NCBI RefSeq assembly: GCF_011742165.1
Contig: NZ_JAAQTO010000013.1
Span: 293,908-357,907 of the forward strand
Direction of reading: 5' to 3'
DNA length: 64,000 nucleotides
DNA from: Billgrantia bachuensis
GTDB taxonomy: Bacteria; Pseudomonadota; Gammaproteobacteria; Pseudomonadales; Halomonadaceae
In this document: positions 24,910-36,719 of the stretch, piece after piece
Numbering within the stretch: the first letter of the stretch is position 1
Layout: each line of letters begins with the position of its first letter
Position numbers and translations under genes: made by a program
Notes under the pieces: generated by a model
Database searches by the model: none
What the model was told of the DNA's origin: nothing
What the model saw: the letters and a program-made list of their open reading frames with translations, nothing else

Positions 24910-26484
24910 TCACTCCCACTCAATCGTTGCGGGTGGCTTGCTGCTGACGTCATACGTCACGCGTGATACGCCGCGAATCTCGTTGATGATGCGGTTGGAG
25001 ACTTTCTCCAGCAGCTCGTACGGGAGATGTGCCCAGCGTGCGGTCATGAAGTCGATGGTTTCCACGGCGCGCAGGGCGATGACCCATTCGTAGCGGCGGC
25101 CGTCGCCGACCACGCCGACGGACTTGACCGGCAGGAACACGGCGAAGGCTTGGCTGGTCTTGTGGTACCAGTCGGCGTTGTGCAGTTCCTCGATGAAGAT
25201 GGCGTCGGCTTCGCGCAGGATGTCGGCGTACTCCTTCTTCACTTCGCCGAGAATGCGCACGCCCAGGCCCGGCCCCGGGAAGGGGTGGCGGTACACCATG
25301 TCGTAGGGCAGGCCGAGTTCCAGGCCGAGCTTGCGCACTTCGTCCTTGAACAGTTCGCGCAGCGGTTCCACGAGCTGCAGCTTCATGGTTTCGGGCAGGC
25401 CGCCGACGTTGTGGTGCGACTTGATCACATGGGCCTTGCCGGTCTTGCTGGCGGCGGATTCGATCACGTCGGGGTAGATGGTGCCCTGGGCCAGGAAGTC
25501 GACGCCTTCGATCTTGCTGGCCTCTTCGTCGAACACGTCGATGAAGGTGTTGCCGATGATCTTGCGCTTGGCTTCCGGGTCGTTCTCGCCTTCCAGCTTG
25601 CCGAGGAACAGTTCTTCGGCGTCCACACGGATCACCTTCACGCCCATGTGGCGGGCGAAGGTTTCCATCACCTGGTCGCCTTCGTTCTTGCGCAACAGGC
25701 CGTTGTCGACGAACACGCAGGTGAGCTGGTCTCCGATGGCCTTGTGCAGCAGCGCCGCGACTACCGAGGAATCCACACCGCCGGAGAGGCCGAGCAGCAC
25801 GTGGCGGTCGCCGACCTGGTCGCGCACGCGGGCGATCTGGTCCTCGATGATGCGCGCCGGGGTCCACAGCTTCTCGGCGCCACAGATGCCGACGACGAAG
25901 TGCTCGAGGATGCGCATGCCTTGCAGGGTGTGGGTCACCTCGGGGTGGAACTGCACGGCGTAGAAGCGCTTCTCCGGCCAGGTCATGGCGGCCACGGGGC
26001 AGCTCGGGGTGGAGGCGGTGACGGTGAAGGGCTCGGGCGCGCGGGCCACCTTGTCGCCGTGGCTCATCCACACGTCGAGCAGCGCCTTGCCGTCATGGTC
26101 GACGTGATCCTTGATGTCGCGGAACAGCTCGTCGCTGCCGTCGACCTTGACCTGGGCGTAGCCAAACTCCTGCTTGTTGGAGCCTTCCACTTCGCCGCCG
26201 AGCTGCACCGCCATGGTCTGCATGCCGTAGCAGATGCCCAGTACCGGCAGGCCCATCTCGAACACGCACTGGGGCGCGCGGGGCGAGCCGGCCGCCACGG
26301 TGGATTCCGGGCCGCCGGAGAGGATGATGCCGTTGGGCTGATACTCGCGGATCTCCTCCTCGGTGATGTCGAAGGCGCGCACTTCGGAGTACACGCCGAT
26401 CTCGCGCACGCGGCGGGCGATCAGCTGGGTGTACTGGGAGCCGAAGTCGAGGATGAGGATCTTGTGGGCGTGAATGTCTTGCAT
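24910..26484 (-). CDS. guaA: GMP synthase (glutamine-hydrolysing)
   Basis: 524 residues from the ATG at 26484 ([15 protein letters not shown]), the family start and length; an extension to 26532 is not conserved. Class I glutamine amidotransferase domain with [16 protein letters not shown] and nucleophile Cys in [11 protein letters not shown] pyrophosphatase domain with PP-loop [10 protein letters not shown], and the C-terminal dimerisation domain with GPGLGVRI and the [10 protein letters not shown] end. It converts XMP to GMP and follows guaB as in most proteobacteria. Its 3' end is duplicated at 20881-21424, marking it as the insertion point of the island. Confidence 0.98.
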   Translation of the reverse strand: MQDIHAHKILILDFGSQYTQLIARRVREIGVYSEVRAFDITEEEIREYQPNGIILSGGPESTVAAGSPRAPQCVFEMGLPVLGICYGMQTMAVQLGGEVEGSNKQEFGYAQVKVDGSDELFRDIKDHVDHDGKALLDVWMSHGDKVARAPEPFTVTASTPSCPVAAMTWPEKRFYAVQFHPEVTHTLQGMRILEHFVVGICGAEKLWTPARIIEDQIARVRDQVGDRHVLLGLSGGVDSSVVAALLHKAIGDQLTCVFVDNGLLRKNEGDQVMETFARHMGVKVIRVDAEELFLGKLEGENDPEAKRKIIGNTFIDVFDEEASKIEGVDFLAQGTIYPDVIESAASKTGKAHVIKSHHNVGGLPETMKLQLVEPLRELFKDEVRKLGLELGLPYDMVYRHPFPGPGLGVRILGEVKKEYADILREADAIFIEELHNADWYHKTSQAFAVFLPVKSVGVVGDGRRYEWVIALRAVETIDFMTARWAHLPYELLEKVSNRIINEIRGVSRVTYDVSSKPPATIEWE

Positions 26485-26544
26485 TGAAAAGGCCACCGCC
26501 GTTGTGGACTCAAGCGCCGCGGCTTGGGTCAATGTCTCTTAGAA

Positions 26545-26656
26545 TGAGAGGGAAGTAGAAAGTAGGAAGAGATAAGAGGGAAGAAAGAAGAAACATCTTC
26601 TCCCTTCCTTCTCTTATCTTCTATCTTCCGTCTTACTTCCTATCTCTACCCTCTCG
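26545..26656. repeat. Long imperfect purine/pyrimidine inverted repeat between guaB and guaA
   Basis: About 50 bases of almost pure A/G (GAGAGGGAAGTAGAAAGTAG onward) are followed by about 55 bases of almost pure C/T ending TACCCTCTC. The arms are imperfect inverted repeats centred near 26596. Transcribed, they would give a long stem in the guaB-guaA leader; as DNA the strand asymmetry could favour triplex structure. Confidence 0.7.
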
Positions 26657-26664
26657 AGCGGGTC

Positions 26665-29263
<2,599 letters not shown>

Positions 29264-29267
<4 letters not shown>

Positions 29268-30658
29268 GGCCTGTTCTCCAAGGGGAAAGAAACGCTGATT
29301 CGCAGCCCGCATGGCGTGTGCGGCGCCACCTTCAGGCGGGCGTCGTGGCGCCGGGCAATGGAGTCGACGATCGCCAGCCCCAGCCCCGAGCCTTCGGTGT
29401 CCTGGCGTCCACCACGCTCGAAGGGCTGATGCAGGCGCTCCATCACCTCGGGGGCCACGCCGGGGCCGTCGTCCTCGATGTAGAGCTCCACTTCTCCACC
29501 GCGCTTCACTAAGCCCAGGGTGATCACGCTATCCGGCGGCGTGTAGCGCAGGGCATTGTCGATCAGGTTACCGAGCAGTTCCCGCAGTGCCCACGGCTCG
29601 CCGTTTATGTACAGCGGTGTATCGGGAAGTTCGGCCAGGCCCAGGTCGTGGCCCTGGGCGACGTCGCGCCCGGCCCAGTCGAACACGGTCTCGCGCAGCA
29701 GCGCCGCCAGGTCGAGCCGGTTCATCCCGCTGCCATCGGCGACGTGACGCAACCGCGCCAGGCTGAGTAGCTGGCTCGCCAGACGACTGGTGCGTTCGGC
29801 CCCCTGGTGGACCGCCGTCAGTGCCCGATGCCACTCTTCGGGCCGGGTGCTCTTCAAGGCCAGCTCGCTGGTGCTCTGCAGCCCCGACAGGGGTGTCTTG
29901 AGCTGGTGGCTGGCATCGGCGGTGAAACGCAGCAGCGCATCGCGGCTCTCGCGCTGGCGGGCGAACAGGGTGTCGAGCGTTTCGGCCAGCTCGCGCAGCT
30001 CTTCCGGCACCCGCGCATCGAGCGGGCGCATGTCGTCGGCCTCGCGCTGGCGCAGCAGTTGGCGCAGCCGGCGCATGGGCTTCAATGCCACCCGCATCGC
30101 CAGCAGCATCAACAATCCCGCCACCAGCACCATGACCAGGAAGCGGCTCACCGCGCCCTCGAACAGCTCACCGGTCAAGGCCTGGCGCCCGGCCAGGGTA
30201 TGGCCGACCCAGATCTGCACCGGGTCCTGGGTTTCCCAACCCGCGGAGTCGAACTCCCAGCCATGCAGGCGCCATTCGGCGCCGCTGTGCTCGGTGTTCG
30301 TCCACACCGGACGTTCGGCCACCTGGGTGCGCCACTCGGCCGGAATGGGGATATCCAGATTGGCCGAGACCCGCCGCCCCTCGGCGTCGAGCACGGCGTA
30401 GAAGACCCGTTCCTGATGACGGGTGGCGATGATCTGCAGCGCTGCGGCGGGAATTTCCACCACCGGCTGCCCTTCCTGCCACTGCACGGCCTCGGCAATG
30501 GTCAGCGCCGCCGATTCGAGCTGGCTGTCGTAGGCGCGCTCGGCGGCGCGCTGCGAGCTGAAATAGGCCTCGACCAGCAGCAGCGCGCCCAGTGCAGTGA
30601 CAGTGACCGACAGCCATACCGCAAGGCGCGACTTGAGGGTGCCGTCGACCTCGATCAC
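29264..30658 (-). CDS. tctE: Sensor histidine kinase, TctE type
   Basis: 464 residues starting at GTG 30658, which overlaps the tctD stop (GTGA). Membrane segment about 10-30, periplasmic sensor about 30-165, second membrane segment about 172-192, HAMP, HisKA with ADASHQLKTPLSG, HATPase_c with NLIDNALRYTP, EDDGPGV and GSGLGLAIV. It forms an operon with tctD and is divergent from the tricarboxylate transporter genes, which identifies its likely target. The 3' end overlaps a solute-binding protein gene. Confidence 0.92.
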
Positions 30659-31323
30659 TCGCGCTCTTCCTCGAGCCGATAGCCCAGGCCGCGAAAGGTA
30701 CGGATGCGCAGCCCGCTGTCCTTCAACCGCTTGCGCAGGCGGCTGATGTAGACCTCCAGGGCATTGGAGCCCACCACGCCGAAGCCGAACAGTCGGTTCT
30801 CGAGCATCTCGCGCGGGGTGATGCTGCCGGCATGCAGCAGCAGGTCTTCCAGCAGGCACAGCTCGCGACGCGGCAGCTCGAGGGCCTCGTCATTCAGCGA
30901 GGCCACACCCAGGGCCGGGTCGAAGCACAGCGCGCCCAGGCGTAGGCGGTTGTCGCTGCGCTGCTGGCTGCGCCGCAGCAGGGCGCGCACCCGCGCCTCG
31001 AGCTCGGCAAGCGAGAACGGCTTGGCCAGATAGTCGTCGGCGCCCAGGTCGAGCCCGCGCACGCGGTCGTCGATGCCGTCGCGGGCGGTGAGGATCAGCA
31101 CCGGGGTGGTGTCGCCACGCTCGCGCAGTTCACCGAGCAGCGTCAGGCCGTCGCCGTCGGGCAGCCCCAGGTCGAGCAGGATCAGGTCGAAGCTGTCGTG
31201 TCGCAGCGCCGCGCCGGCCTCGGCATGGCTTGCGAAGCCTTCGACGGTATTGCCCAGCGGCGTCAGGGCCTGGTGCAGCGAACGGGCGATGAGAGGATCG
31301 TCCTCGACGACGAGCAGGCGCAT
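30655..31323 (-). CDS. tctD: OmpR-family response regulator, TctD type
   Basis: 222 residues. The receiver domain has E8/D9 acids, phospho-acceptor D51 (LILLDLGLPDGDG), a threonine in LILTARDG and lysine in LAKPF. The winged-helix C-terminus has PRRELCLLEDLL and SNALEVYISRLRKRL ending in FRGLGYRLEEERE. In TctD systems the regulator activates tctCBA for uptake of tricarboxylates; the gene is divergent from tctC across 143 bases here. Confidence 0.92.
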   Translation of the reverse strand: MRLLVVEDDPLIARSLHQALTPLGNTVEGFASHAEAGAALRHDSFDLILLDLGLPDGDGLTLLGELRERGDTTPVLILTARDGIDDRVRGLDLGADDYLAKPFSLAELEARVRALLRRSQQRSDNRLRLGALCFDPALGVASLNDEALELPRRELCLLEDLLLHAGSITPREMLENRLFGFGVVGSNALEVYISRLRKRLKDSGLRIRTFRGLGYRLEEERE

Positions 31324-31466
31324 ACGACCAAAGTCCCATGAGGCGGTGGCGAGATGACAGGTTGATGAAAGGTTGCGCGCCTAGCATGGCCGTTCTGGCA
31401 TCCACGGCGATGGCAGGCGGGGAAATCCCTCTCCGCATTCCCAGAACAAGAGAACAGGAGTTCGCC

Positions 31467-32453
31467 ATGAAGATCAACAAGGCTTTCCGTCACTGCTCCG
31501 GGCTGGCCCTGCTGGGCGGCATGCTGGTTGCCGGCGGCGCCCAGGCCCAATCCGATTCCACCGAGTGCATCGCTCCGGCCAAGCCGGGCGGCGGCTACGA
31601 CCTGACCTGCCGCCTGGCGGCCAACGGCCTGCAGGAGACCGGGCTGATCGACCAGCCGATGGTCGTCACCTACATGCCGGGCGGCATCGGCGCCGTGGCC
31701 TACAACCATGTCAACGGCGTGCGCAAGGACGACCCCAACCTGATCGTGGCGGCCAGCACCGGCGCGGCGGTCAACCTGGCGCTGGGCAAGTTCGGCCAGT
31801 ACGACGCCACCGAAGTTCGCTGGCTGGGCGCCCTGGGCGTCGATTATGGCGCCATCGTGGTCAGTGCCGATGCGCCCTGGCAGAACCTCGACGAGCTGAT
31901 GGACGATCTGCGCGACAGCCCCGGCGAGATCGCCTTCGGCGCCGGCGGCACGATCGGCAGCCAGGACTGGATGAAGGCGGCGCTGACCGCCAAGTCCGCC
32001 GACATTTCGCCGCGGGATCTGCGCTATGTCGCCTTCGAAGGGGGCGGCGAAGCGCTGGCGGCGCTGCTCGGCGACCATATCCAGGTCTTCACCGGCGACC
32101 TCTCCGAGCTCAAGTCGCAGCTCGGGAGCGGCAAGATCCGCGTGCTGGCGGCGCTCTCCGAGGAGCGCATGGACGGCCCCTATGCCGACATTCCCACCGC
32201 CGCCGAGCAGGGCTACGACGTGCACTGGCCTATCTGGCGCGGCTATTACATGGGCCCCGAGGTCGACGACGACGCCTACTTCTCCTGGGTCAACCGGCTC
32301 ACCGAACTGTCCGAGTCCCCGCAGTTCGCCGAGCTGCGGGAGGCACGCGGGCTGTTTCCGATGTCTAGCTTCGGGCCCGAGTTCGACCGCTACGTCCAGG
32401 ATCAGGTCGCGCAGTTCCAGTCGCTGGCGGAAGAAGTGGGTCTGAGCCAATGA
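31467..32453 (+). CDS. tctC: Tripartite tricarboxylate transporter substrate-binding protein
   Basis: 328 residues from the ATG at 31467 (ACAGGAGTTCGCC upstream). A signal peptide ends near AQAQS (about residue 28). The mature part has the Bug/TctC pattern: CIAPAKPGGGYDLTCRLAA at the N-terminus and MPGGIGAVAYNHV. It binds a carboxylate in the periplasm and delivers it to TctAB. Members bind citrate and many other carboxylates, so the ligand is not assigned. Its stop overlaps tctB. Confidence 0.93.
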   Translation: MKINKAFRHCSGLALLGGMLVAGGAQAQSDSTECIAPAKPGGGYDLTCRLAANGLQETGLIDQPMVVTYMPGGIGAVAYNHVNGVRKDDPNLIVAASTGAAVNLALGKFGQYDATEVRWLGALGVDYGAIVVSADAPWQNLDELMDDLRDSPGEIAFGAGGTIGSQDWMKAALTAKSADISPRDLRYVAFEGGGEALAALLGDHIQVFTGDLSELKSQLGSGKIRVLAALSEERMDGPYADIPTAAEQGYDVHWPIWRGYYMGPEVDDDAYFSWVNRLTELSESPQFAELREARGLFPMSSFGPEFDRYVQDQVAQFQSLAEEVGLSQ

Positions 32454-32899
32454 AGCTTGCCGCCGACCGAGTGCTGGGCCTGTGCCTGATCGGTCTGGCG
32501 GCGTTCGTCGCCGTCCAGGCCGCCAGGCTTCACGTGCCCTTCAGCTACGATCCCGTGGGGCCCAAGGCCTTTCCGCTGATTCTCGCCATCCTGCTCGCCG
32601 CGCTGTCGCTGGTGCTGGTGCTCAAGCCCGGGAGCAACGGCCACTGGCCCGACCGCTCCCTGGCCGTGAAGCTGCTGGCGGTGCTCGCCGCACTGCTGGT
32701 CTATGCCCTGCTGTTCACGCGGCTGGGCTTCGTCGCCACCACCCTGCTGACGACGGTCGCCCTGGCCCGGGCCTTCGCCGCCCCCTGGGGCAAGGCGCTG
32801 CTGACCGGCGTGCTGATGGCCGTGGGCAGCTATTACGTGTTCACCGCCGGGCTTGGGATCTCGCTGCCCAGCGGTGACTGGCTGCGCCCGTTACTCTAG
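32450..32899 (+). CDS. tctB: Tripartite tricarboxylate transporter small membrane subunit
   Basis: 149 residues; the ATG overlaps the tctC stop (ATGA). Four hydrophobic segments, with YDPVGPKAFPLILAILLAAL near the first loop as in TctB proteins. It forms the membrane part of the uptake complex with TctA. It is followed after 12 bases by tctA. Confidence 0.9.
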   Translation: MKLAADRVLGLCLIGLAAFVAVQAARLHVPFSYDPVGPKAFPLILAILLAALSLVLVLKPGSNGHWPDRSLAVKLLAVLAALLVYALLFTRLGFVATTLLTTVALARAFAAPWGKALLTGVLMAVGSYYVFTAGLGISLPSGDWLRPLL

Positions 32900-32911
32900 A
32901 GGAACGCCCTC

Positions 32912-34414
32912 ATGTTCGATTTCCTGATCCAGGGCTTCGGCGTTGCGCTGAGCCCGCTGAATCTTGGGCTGGCCTTCCTCGGCGCCCTGCTCGGCACGCT
33001 GTTCGGCGCCCTGCCCGGCATCGGCCCGATCAACGGCATTGCCATCCTGATGCCGCTGGCCTACACCCTGGGCCTACCGGCCGAATCGGCGCTGATCCTG
33101 CTCGCCGGCATCTACACCGGGGCCGAATACGGCGGACGCATGTCGAGCATCCTGCTCAACGTGCCCGGCGACGCCGGCGCGGTCATGACCACCCTCGACG
33201 GCCACCCGCTGGCCAAGCAGGGGCTCGCCGGCCCGGCACTGGGCCTGTCGGCGGTCAGTTCCTTCGTCGGCGCGACCATCGCCATCCTCGGCCTGACCCT
33301 GTTCGCCCCGCTGCTGGCGGAAGTCGCGGTGATGTTCGGCCCCGCCGAGTTCTTCGCCCTGATGGTGTTCGCCTTCGCCTCGATGTCGGTGATGATGGGC
33401 AAGGACCCGACCAAGACCGCCATCGGCGCGGTGCTGGGCGTGCTGATCGGTACCGTCGGCGTCGACTCGGGTACCGGGGTGCTGCGCTACACCTTCGGCA
33501 TGGCCGAACTCTACGACGGCATCGACTTCGTGGTGATGATCATCGGCTTGTTCGCCATCAGCGAGATCCTGCTGATGCTCGAACATGCCAACCGCAAGGA
33601 TTCCGGCGGCGACATTCCCCCGCTGGGGCGGGTGTTCGTCACCCTCAAGGAGGTGCTCTTCTGCAAGGGCGCCATGCTGCGTTCGGGGCTGATCGGCTTC
33701 ATCATCGGCGTGCTGCCCGGTACCGGGGCCTCGGTGGCCGGCGCGGTCTCCTACACTACCGAGAAGCGCCTTTCCGACAAGGAAGGTACCTTCGGCAACG
33801 GCGACATGCGCGGCCTGGCGGCACCGGAATCGGCCAACAATGCGGCGGCGGCGGGCTCGTTCGTGCCGATGCTGACCCTGGGCATTCCCGGTTCCGGCAC
33901 CACCGCCGTGCTGCTCGGCGCGCTGATGCTCTACAACATCACCCCCGGGCCGATGATGTTCAGCGAACGCCCGGAAGTCGCCGGCGGCCTGATCGCTTCG
34001 CTGTACATCGGCAACCTGGTGCTGCTGGCACTCAACCTGCCGCTCGCCGGGGTGTTCGCCCGGGTGCTGACCATCCCGCGCTGGGTGCTGGTGCCGGGTA
34101 TCGCCATCCTGGCCTTCGTCGGCGTCTACCAGCTCCATTCCGACCTCACCGCCATCTACCTTATGCTGATCATCGGCGTGTTCGGCTACCTGCTGCGCAA
34201 GCTGGGTTTCTCGCTGGCACCGGTGATCCTCGGCTACGTGCTGGGCGGGCTGATGGAGCAGAACCTTCGCCGCGCTCTGTCGATCAGCGGAGGCGACCTG
34301 GAGATTCTGTGGCGCTCGGGCATCTCGCTCGGCTTGTGGATCGCTGCCGCGGCGCTGCTGGTGTTGCCGTGGCTGCTGCCCAAGCTGTTGAAGGCGCGCC
34401 TGGGACGCGCCTGA
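32912..34414 (+). CDS. tctA: Tripartite tricarboxylate transporter large membrane subunit
   Basis: 500 residues, RBS AGAGGAACG. About 12 membrane segments. The two characteristic glycine-proline motifs are present: GALLGTLFGALPGIGPINGI in the first half and GFIIGVLPGTGASVAGAVSY in the second, plus PESANNAAAAGSFVPMLTLG. It is the transport channel driven by cation symport in this family. Last of tctCBA; the AbrB-type gene starts 57 bases on. Confidence 0.95.
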   Translation: MFDFLIQGFGVALSPLNLGLAFLGALLGTLFGALPGIGPINGIAILMPLAYTLGLPAESALILLAGIYTGAEYGGRMSSILLNVPGDAGAVMTTLDGHPLAKQGLAGPALGLSAVSSFVGATIAILGLTLFAPLLAEVAVMFGPAEFFALMVFAFASMSVMMGKDPTKTAIGAVLGVLIGTVGVDSGTGVLRYTFGMAELYDGIDFVVMIIGLFAISEILLMLEHANRKDSGGDIPPLGRVFVTLKEVLFCKGAMLRSGLIGFIIGVLPGTGASVAGAVSYTTEKRLSDKEGTFGNGDMRGLAAPESANNAAAAGSFVPMLTLGIPGSGTTAVLLGALMLYNITPGPMMFSERPEVAGGLIASLYIGNLVLLALNLPLAGVFARVLTIPRWVLVPGIAILAFVGVYQLHSDLTAIYLMLIIGVFGYLLRKLGFSLAPVILGYVLGGLMEQNLRRALSISGGDLEILWRSGISLGLWIAAAALLVLPWLLPKLLKARLGRA

Positions 34415-34470
34415 ACCCGGCCGGGGCCCAGCCCCGGCGATGCCCTCTTTCCGGATTTACTGATGGCCTG

Positions 34471-35550
34471 ATGCGGATACCAACCTTGCCCTCGAAGCGA
34501 ACCCGATTCGACGCCCTGCGCGCTTTCCTCCCCACCCTGCTGCTGGGCCTGCTCGGCGGCAGCCTCGCCTACTGGGCCGGCCTGCCGCTGCCCTGGCTGC
34601 TGGGCGCCATGTTGGCGACGACCCTGCCCAGCCTGGCCGGGATGCGGCTGCGCGGGCCGGGGTCGGCACGCAAGGCCGTGCTGGCGGTGATCGGCGTCAT
34701 GCTGGGTTCGGCCTTCTCCCCCGATATGGCCGGCGACGTCTCGTCTTGGACGATCAGCCTCGGCATGATGCTGCTCGCCACGTCCGCCATGTGGGCTTTC
34801 TCGTTCTGGTTCGCGCATCGGGTGGCCGGATACTCCGTCGAGACCTCCCTGTACGCCGGCATTCCCGGCGGCGTTTCGGCGGTGACCGCCATGGCCATGG
34901 AATCGGGGGCGGACCTGCGCATCGTCGGCCTGACCCACGCCACCCGCATCCTGATCCTGCTGCTTGCGATACCCCCGCTGCTGGACGTGCTGGGTCACGT
35001 CGAACTCGGCATGCGCCCCGCCGATTCCGCCTCCTGGCTGTGGCTTCCTTCCTTCTTCGATATTGCCTGGCTGCTGGGCTCAGGCGTGGTCGGCATCGGC
35101 CTGGGCCGCCTGCTGCGCTTGCCCAATGCCTTCCTGTTCGGTCCCGCGCTGGTGTCGGCGGCGCTTCACCTGACCGGCCTGACTCACGCGGTCGTCCCAC
35201 CTGCGGTGTTGGCTTTCGCTCAGGTCATCATCGGGGTATCGGTGGGCATCCGCTTCGGCGGAACGTCGCTTGCCGCAGTGGCCTTCAACCTGTGGATGGC
35301 GACACTGCAAGCAGCGGTGCTGATGCTAATTGCCGTCGCGGCGGCCTGGAGCATTCATGTGGTGACCGGGTACTCCATGGCGGCGGCACTTCTGGCCAAC
35401 ATGCCCGGTGGTGCCCCGGAGCTGAGTCTGGTTGCCCTTTCGCTCGGCATCGACCCTGCCTTCGTGACGTCTCATCATCTGCTGCGCATCACGGCTTTGA
35501 TGCTCCTGATGCCGCTCATGCTGCGTGCCTTCCGCAGCCTGCTGGCTTAG
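34471..35550 (+). CDS. AbrB-family inner-membrane protein
   Basis: 359 residues from the ATG at 34471. It has two copies of the AbrB duplication pattern (GLPLPWLLGAMLATTLPSL and RLPNAFLFGPALVSAALHLT) and about ten membrane segments. Despite database labels such as transcriptional regulator or ammonia monooxygenase, the sequence is that of an integral membrane transporter-like protein. It follows tctA in the same direction and recurs with TctA-type transporters, so a linked transport role is plausible. Confidence 0.82.
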   Translation: MRIPTLPSKRTRFDALRAFLPTLLLGLLGGSLAYWAGLPLPWLLGAMLATTLPSLAGMRLRGPGSARKAVLAVIGVMLGSAFSPDMAGDVSSWTISLGMMLLATSAMWAFSFWFAHRVAGYSVETSLYAGIPGGVSAVTAMAMESGADLRIVGLTHATRILILLLAIPPLLDVLGHVELGMRPADSASWLWLPSFFDIAWLLGSGVVGIGLGRLLRLPNAFLFGPALVSAALHLTGLTHAVVPPAVLAFAQVIIGVSVGIRFGGTSLAAVAFNLWMATLQAAVLMLIAVAAAWSIHVVTGYSMAAALLANMPGGAPELSLVALSLGIDPAFVTSHHLLRITALMLLMPLMLRAFRSLLA

Positions 35551-35719
35551 CCCCGAGCCTTACCCTTGGCTGCTCTTTAGTCGCTGGGCGTAACCCTAAC
35601 TACCCTTCGTAACAGTCTGAAACCGACTTTGACTTACAGTGGCAGATTCGTGATCTAGCTTGTGAAGTACACAACGGGTCCAATGACGGGAACGGTCGAC
35701 TCACGGAAGGAGTGACGAG

Positions 35720-35917
35720 ATGAACTGGGACCAGATCGAAGGCAAATGGAAAGAGTACATGGGCAAGGCCCGTGCCAGCTGGGGCGAGTTCAGCGATGAA
35801 GAACTCGATCAGATTGCCGGCAAACGTGAGCAACTGATCGGCAAGCTCCAGCAACGCTATGGCCTGGAGCGGGAAGAAGCCGAGCGCCAGGCCGACGAAT
35901 GGGCGCGCAATCTCTAG
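35720..35917 (+). CDS. CsbD family stress protein
   Basis: 65 residues, preceded by GGAAGGAGTG. It begins with MNWDQIEGKWKEYMGKARAS and has KREQLIGKLQQRYG, the CsbD family pattern. These small, highly charged helical proteins are induced by general stress in many bacteria; the biochemical role is unknown. The next gene, also stress-linked, begins 62 bases on. Confidence 0.9.
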   Translation: MNWDQIEGKWKEYMGKARASWGEFSDEELDQIAGKREQLIGKLQQRYGLEREEAERQADEWARNL

Positions 35918-35979
35918 CAATCTCTAGATTGAGCGCCTGCATCTACGAGCAAGATCCGACCAAGGAGAGGAGAGCGATC

Positions 35980-36567
35980 ATGCAGAAGCGTCTACTTACC
36001 ATCGCAGTGGCAGCCGTAAGCGGCGGCTTGGCTTTTAGCGGCCAGGCATTTGCCGAACAGCAGGAAAACGAGAACGGCCAGGATAACGGCCAACAGCAGG
36101 AACAGAATCAGCAGCAGGCGCAGTCACAGGGCCAGGGTCTATATGCTGCTGAGGATATCCTCGATTCCGATGTTTATCACTCCGACAACCCGGATGAGGA
36201 CGTCGGTGACGTCGAGAACATTCTTTTGGACAATGAAGGCAAAGTCAGCGCCCTGGTCTTGAATACCGGTGGCCTGTGGGGTATCGGTGGCGACGAGGTA
36301 GTCGTCGACATCGAGCACTTCACCCTGGAGACCGAGCGTGACGATAACGCCGCCTTTGGCCAAGGGTTGGTCAGGCACCGCATCCTGGTCGATGCCACCG
36401 AAGAGGAACTCGAGAACTTCCCAACTTACGACGAGCAGTGGTTCAACGACGAGCGCAACCGCCGCATTGAGGATCGTGGCGCCGGTATGCGTGGTGGTGT
36501 CTGGCGGACCACCGGCGCCGCCGGTACCGGTGCCGTAGGCGATACCGACCAGGATGATTCCGATTGA
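35980..36567 (+). CDS. Exported PRC-barrel domain protein
   Basis: 195 residues from the ATG at 35980 (AAGGAGAGGAGAG upstream). The signal peptide ends at AFA-EQQ (about residue 24). A Gln/Asn-rich low-complexity linker (about 25-52) precedes a PRC-barrel (about 55-140: LYAAEDILDSDVY, VENILLDNEGKVSALVL). The acidic tail is Gly-rich. PRC-barrel proteins of this type are periplasmic and often stress-related. A terminator follows. Confidence 0.85.
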   Translation: MQKRLLTIAVAAVSGGLAFSGQAFAEQQENENGQDNGQQQEQNQQQAQSQGQGLYAAEDILDSDVYHSDNPDEDVGDVENILLDNEGKVSALVLNTGGLWGIGGDEVVVDIEHFTLETERDDNAAFGQGLVRHRILVDATEEELENFPTYDEQWFNDERNRRIEDRGAGMRGGVWRTTGAAGTGAVGDTDQDDSD

Positions 36568-36598
36568 CCGATAAGTCACCCTCCCCATGACGCAACTT

Positions 36599-36624
36599 GC
36601 GCCGGCCTAGCCCGGCGCTTTTTT
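36599..36624 (+). terminator. Rho-independent terminator after the PRC-barrel gene
   Basis: GCGCCGG (36599-36605) pairs with CCGGCGC (36612-36618), followed by a run of six T. Confidence 0.85.
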
Positions 36625-36719
36625 CATCTCGCCTGCGCGCCTCAGCAATGCCGCTACCATGCTAGAGTGGCCTTTTTGCCAGTTCGGCTGGCTTCCTCCG
36701 GCCAAAGGATCGCCAATTC

